DNA of 64,000 bases from Gemmatimonadaceae bacterium (GTDB taxonomy: Bacteria; Gemmatimonadota; Gemmatimonadetes; Gemmatimonadales; Gemmatimonadaceae). The translations under genes were made by a program, and so were the position numbers. How positions within the stretch are numbered: the first letter of the stretch is position 1; each line of letters begins with the position of its first letter. The DNA is taken from the NCBI GenBank assembly GCA_035533755.1, contig DATLTC010000056.1:31446-95445 (forward strand), written 5' to 3'. The notes under the pieces were generated by a model. That model did no database searches and had not been told where the DNA came from. It was given only the letters and a program-made list of their open reading frames with translations. Positions 63,048 to 64,000 of this stretch are shown piece after piece.

Positions 63048-64000
63048 ATGACTCGCACAGCGCGCACGGCCGCCGTCGCGGCAGCCTGCCTGACTTTCAT
63101 AGCACTCGCGGCGCCCGGCGCCGCGCGGGCCCAGACGGTGGACTACCGGGTCTCGGCCGGCTACTCGACGGGTTCCTACATCTTCAGCGGCACCGCATGG
63201 AGCGCCGTGATGTTCCACGGGCTCGACGTGCAGGCGGGCCGCTTCCGGTTCTCGGCCTCCGTCCCCATCGTGGCGCAGAACAACACCGCGCTCACGTACA
63301 TCGGCGGGGTGATCGTACCCACGGGCGGGCCCGACGACGCGGCCGTGGCCGCGCGCCGCAAGGGGCAGCCGGTGGACATGGGCGCCGGGATGGGGCAGTA
63401 CGGACAGGGGGCGACGAAGGGGCAGGGAGGGCCGTCCGGACAGGGCGGCCAGCGCGGCGGGGTGGGTGCGTTGGCGGCCGCCGCAGCCACCGACACATTC
63501 ACCGTGACGCAGCCCGGGAACACGCAGGTGAACGTGGGCGATCCCGTGTTCACCGGCGACGTGGCGCTCTACCGCGGCGACGGGCTGGTGCGCAACATGA
63601 GCGTTCACGCATTCGCCAAGGCGCCGGTGGCGTCGGTGGCGTCGGGCGTGAGCACCGGCAAGTGGGACTACGGCGGCGGCGCGTCAGTTTCGCTGGGCTC
63701 GGCGCGCACGTTCTTCTTCGCCGATGCCTCGTACTGGGTGCTGGGCGACATGCCCGCACTCGAGTTGATGGACAATGTGACCTACGGTCTGGGGCTGGGC
63801 CAGTCGTTGGGCGAGGGCCGGTGGTCGGTGCTCGCCTCGGCGTCGGGCTCGAGCCAGGTGATCAGGAACGTGGATCCGCCGCTGTCCGCCGGCGTGAGCC
63901 TGGGGTATCGTCATTCGACGGCACAGTCGCTCACGGCGGGCGTCAACTTCGGGCTGACCGAATCGGCGCCCAAGGTCTCGGCGACGATCGGGTGGCGGAT
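63048..64000 (+). CDS. Barrel-like secreted protein, 3' end outside window
   Basis: An open frame of 317 codons runs from ATG 63048 to the window edge without a stop. A signal peptide (to about residue 29, ...PGAARAQ) is followed by Tyr/Gly-rich strands (VDYRVSAGYSTGSYIFSG), a Gly/Gln-rich linker (about residues 108-143) and further strand-like sequence (SAGVSLGYRHST; SLTAGVNFGLTES). It is likely an outer-membrane barrel or outer-membrane-associated transporter. A ribosome-binding site (GGAGGG) precedes it. Family not recognised. Confidence 0.7.
   Translation, partial: MTRTARTAAVAAACLTFIALAAPGAARAQTVDYRVSAGYSTGSYIFSGTAWSAVMFHGLDVQAGRFRFSASVPIVAQNNTALTYIGGVIVPTGGPDDAAVAARRKGQPVDMGAGMGQYGQGATKGQGGPSGQGGQRGGVGALAAAAATDTFTVTQPGNTQVNVGDPVFTGDVALYRGDGLVRNMSVHAFAKAPVASVASGVSTGKWDYGGGASVSLGSARTFFFADASYWVLGDMPALELMDNVTYGLGLGQSLGEGRWSVLASASGSSQVIRNVDPPLSAGVSLGYRHSTAQSLTAGVNFGLTESAPKVSATIGWR

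Overview
The window is GC-rich, gene-dense DNA from a Gram-negative bacterium: there are lipoproteins, outer-membrane barrels, a cbb3 oxidase and many ATGA/GTGA gene overlaps. The fused ccoN-ccoO, the V-type ATPase and the Ig-like (BIG2) lipoprotein would fit Gemmatimonadota or a related phylum, but that is inference; no rRNA or phylogenetic marker was used. No tRNA, rRNA, CRISPR array, insertion sequence or phage gene was seen.

Layout. 0-9.2 kb: housekeeping and stress genes (APC permease, cardiolipin synthase, DUF983, CBS and universal stress proteins, a feoAB iron-uptake operon with a small Cys-rich partner, a group-2 sigma-70 factor). 9.3-17.6 kb: a complete minus-strand cbb3 oxidase operon, ccoNO-Q-P-G-fixH-safE-ccoI-ccoS. 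17.9-19.3 kb: a nitronate monooxygenase-like enzyme. 19.3-27.5 kb: a nine-gene V-type ATPase operon. 27.5-28.0 kb: decayed gene fragments (a MenA-like piece and perhaps a kinase piece). 28.0-31.4 kb: hypC-hypD-hypE plus a crotonase-family enzyme.

31.7-48.7 kb is the unusual part: two convergent electron-transfer operons. The plus operon has two tandem nine-heme lipoprotein paralogues, an outer-membrane barrel, a 16-heme protein, an 11-heme protein with a C-terminal membrane helix, a di-heme-type membrane cytochrome b and a 14-heme protein. The minus operon has a membrane protein of Rieske-like C-terminal sequence that has lost all four cluster ligands, a b6-type cytochrome b without the PEWY motif, a nine-heme protein with a C-terminal helix, a 22-heme protein and a B12/radical-SAM protein. 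I count 87 CXXCH and three CX4CH heme sites in the seven cytochromes. The 11- and 9-heme proteins are related to each other, and so are the 14-heme protein and part of the 22-heme protein, so the two operons look like variants of one module.

49.6-57.0 kb: a group-1 membrane-bound [NiFe] hydrogenase operon (small and large subunit, cytochrome b, protease) with a HypA that lacks its zinc domain, HypB and HypF. 57.1-64 kb: a lipoprotein, an OsmC-like protein behind a 13-bp palindrome, a Met/Gln-rich periplasmic protein, a large BIG2 lipoprotein with two copies of an unrecognised C-terminal module, and the start of a barrel-like protein that runs off the window.

Working model (inference): the hydrogenase reduces the quinone pool; electrons then go either to oxygen through the cbb3 oxidase or, through two alternative quinol-oxidising b-type cytochromes, to a multiheme relay and an outer-membrane porin-cytochrome conduit to an acceptor outside the cell. 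The modified Rieske/cytochrome b pair suggests a bc-type complex converted from a Q-cycle enzyme into a plain quinol:multiheme-cytochrome oxidoreductase.
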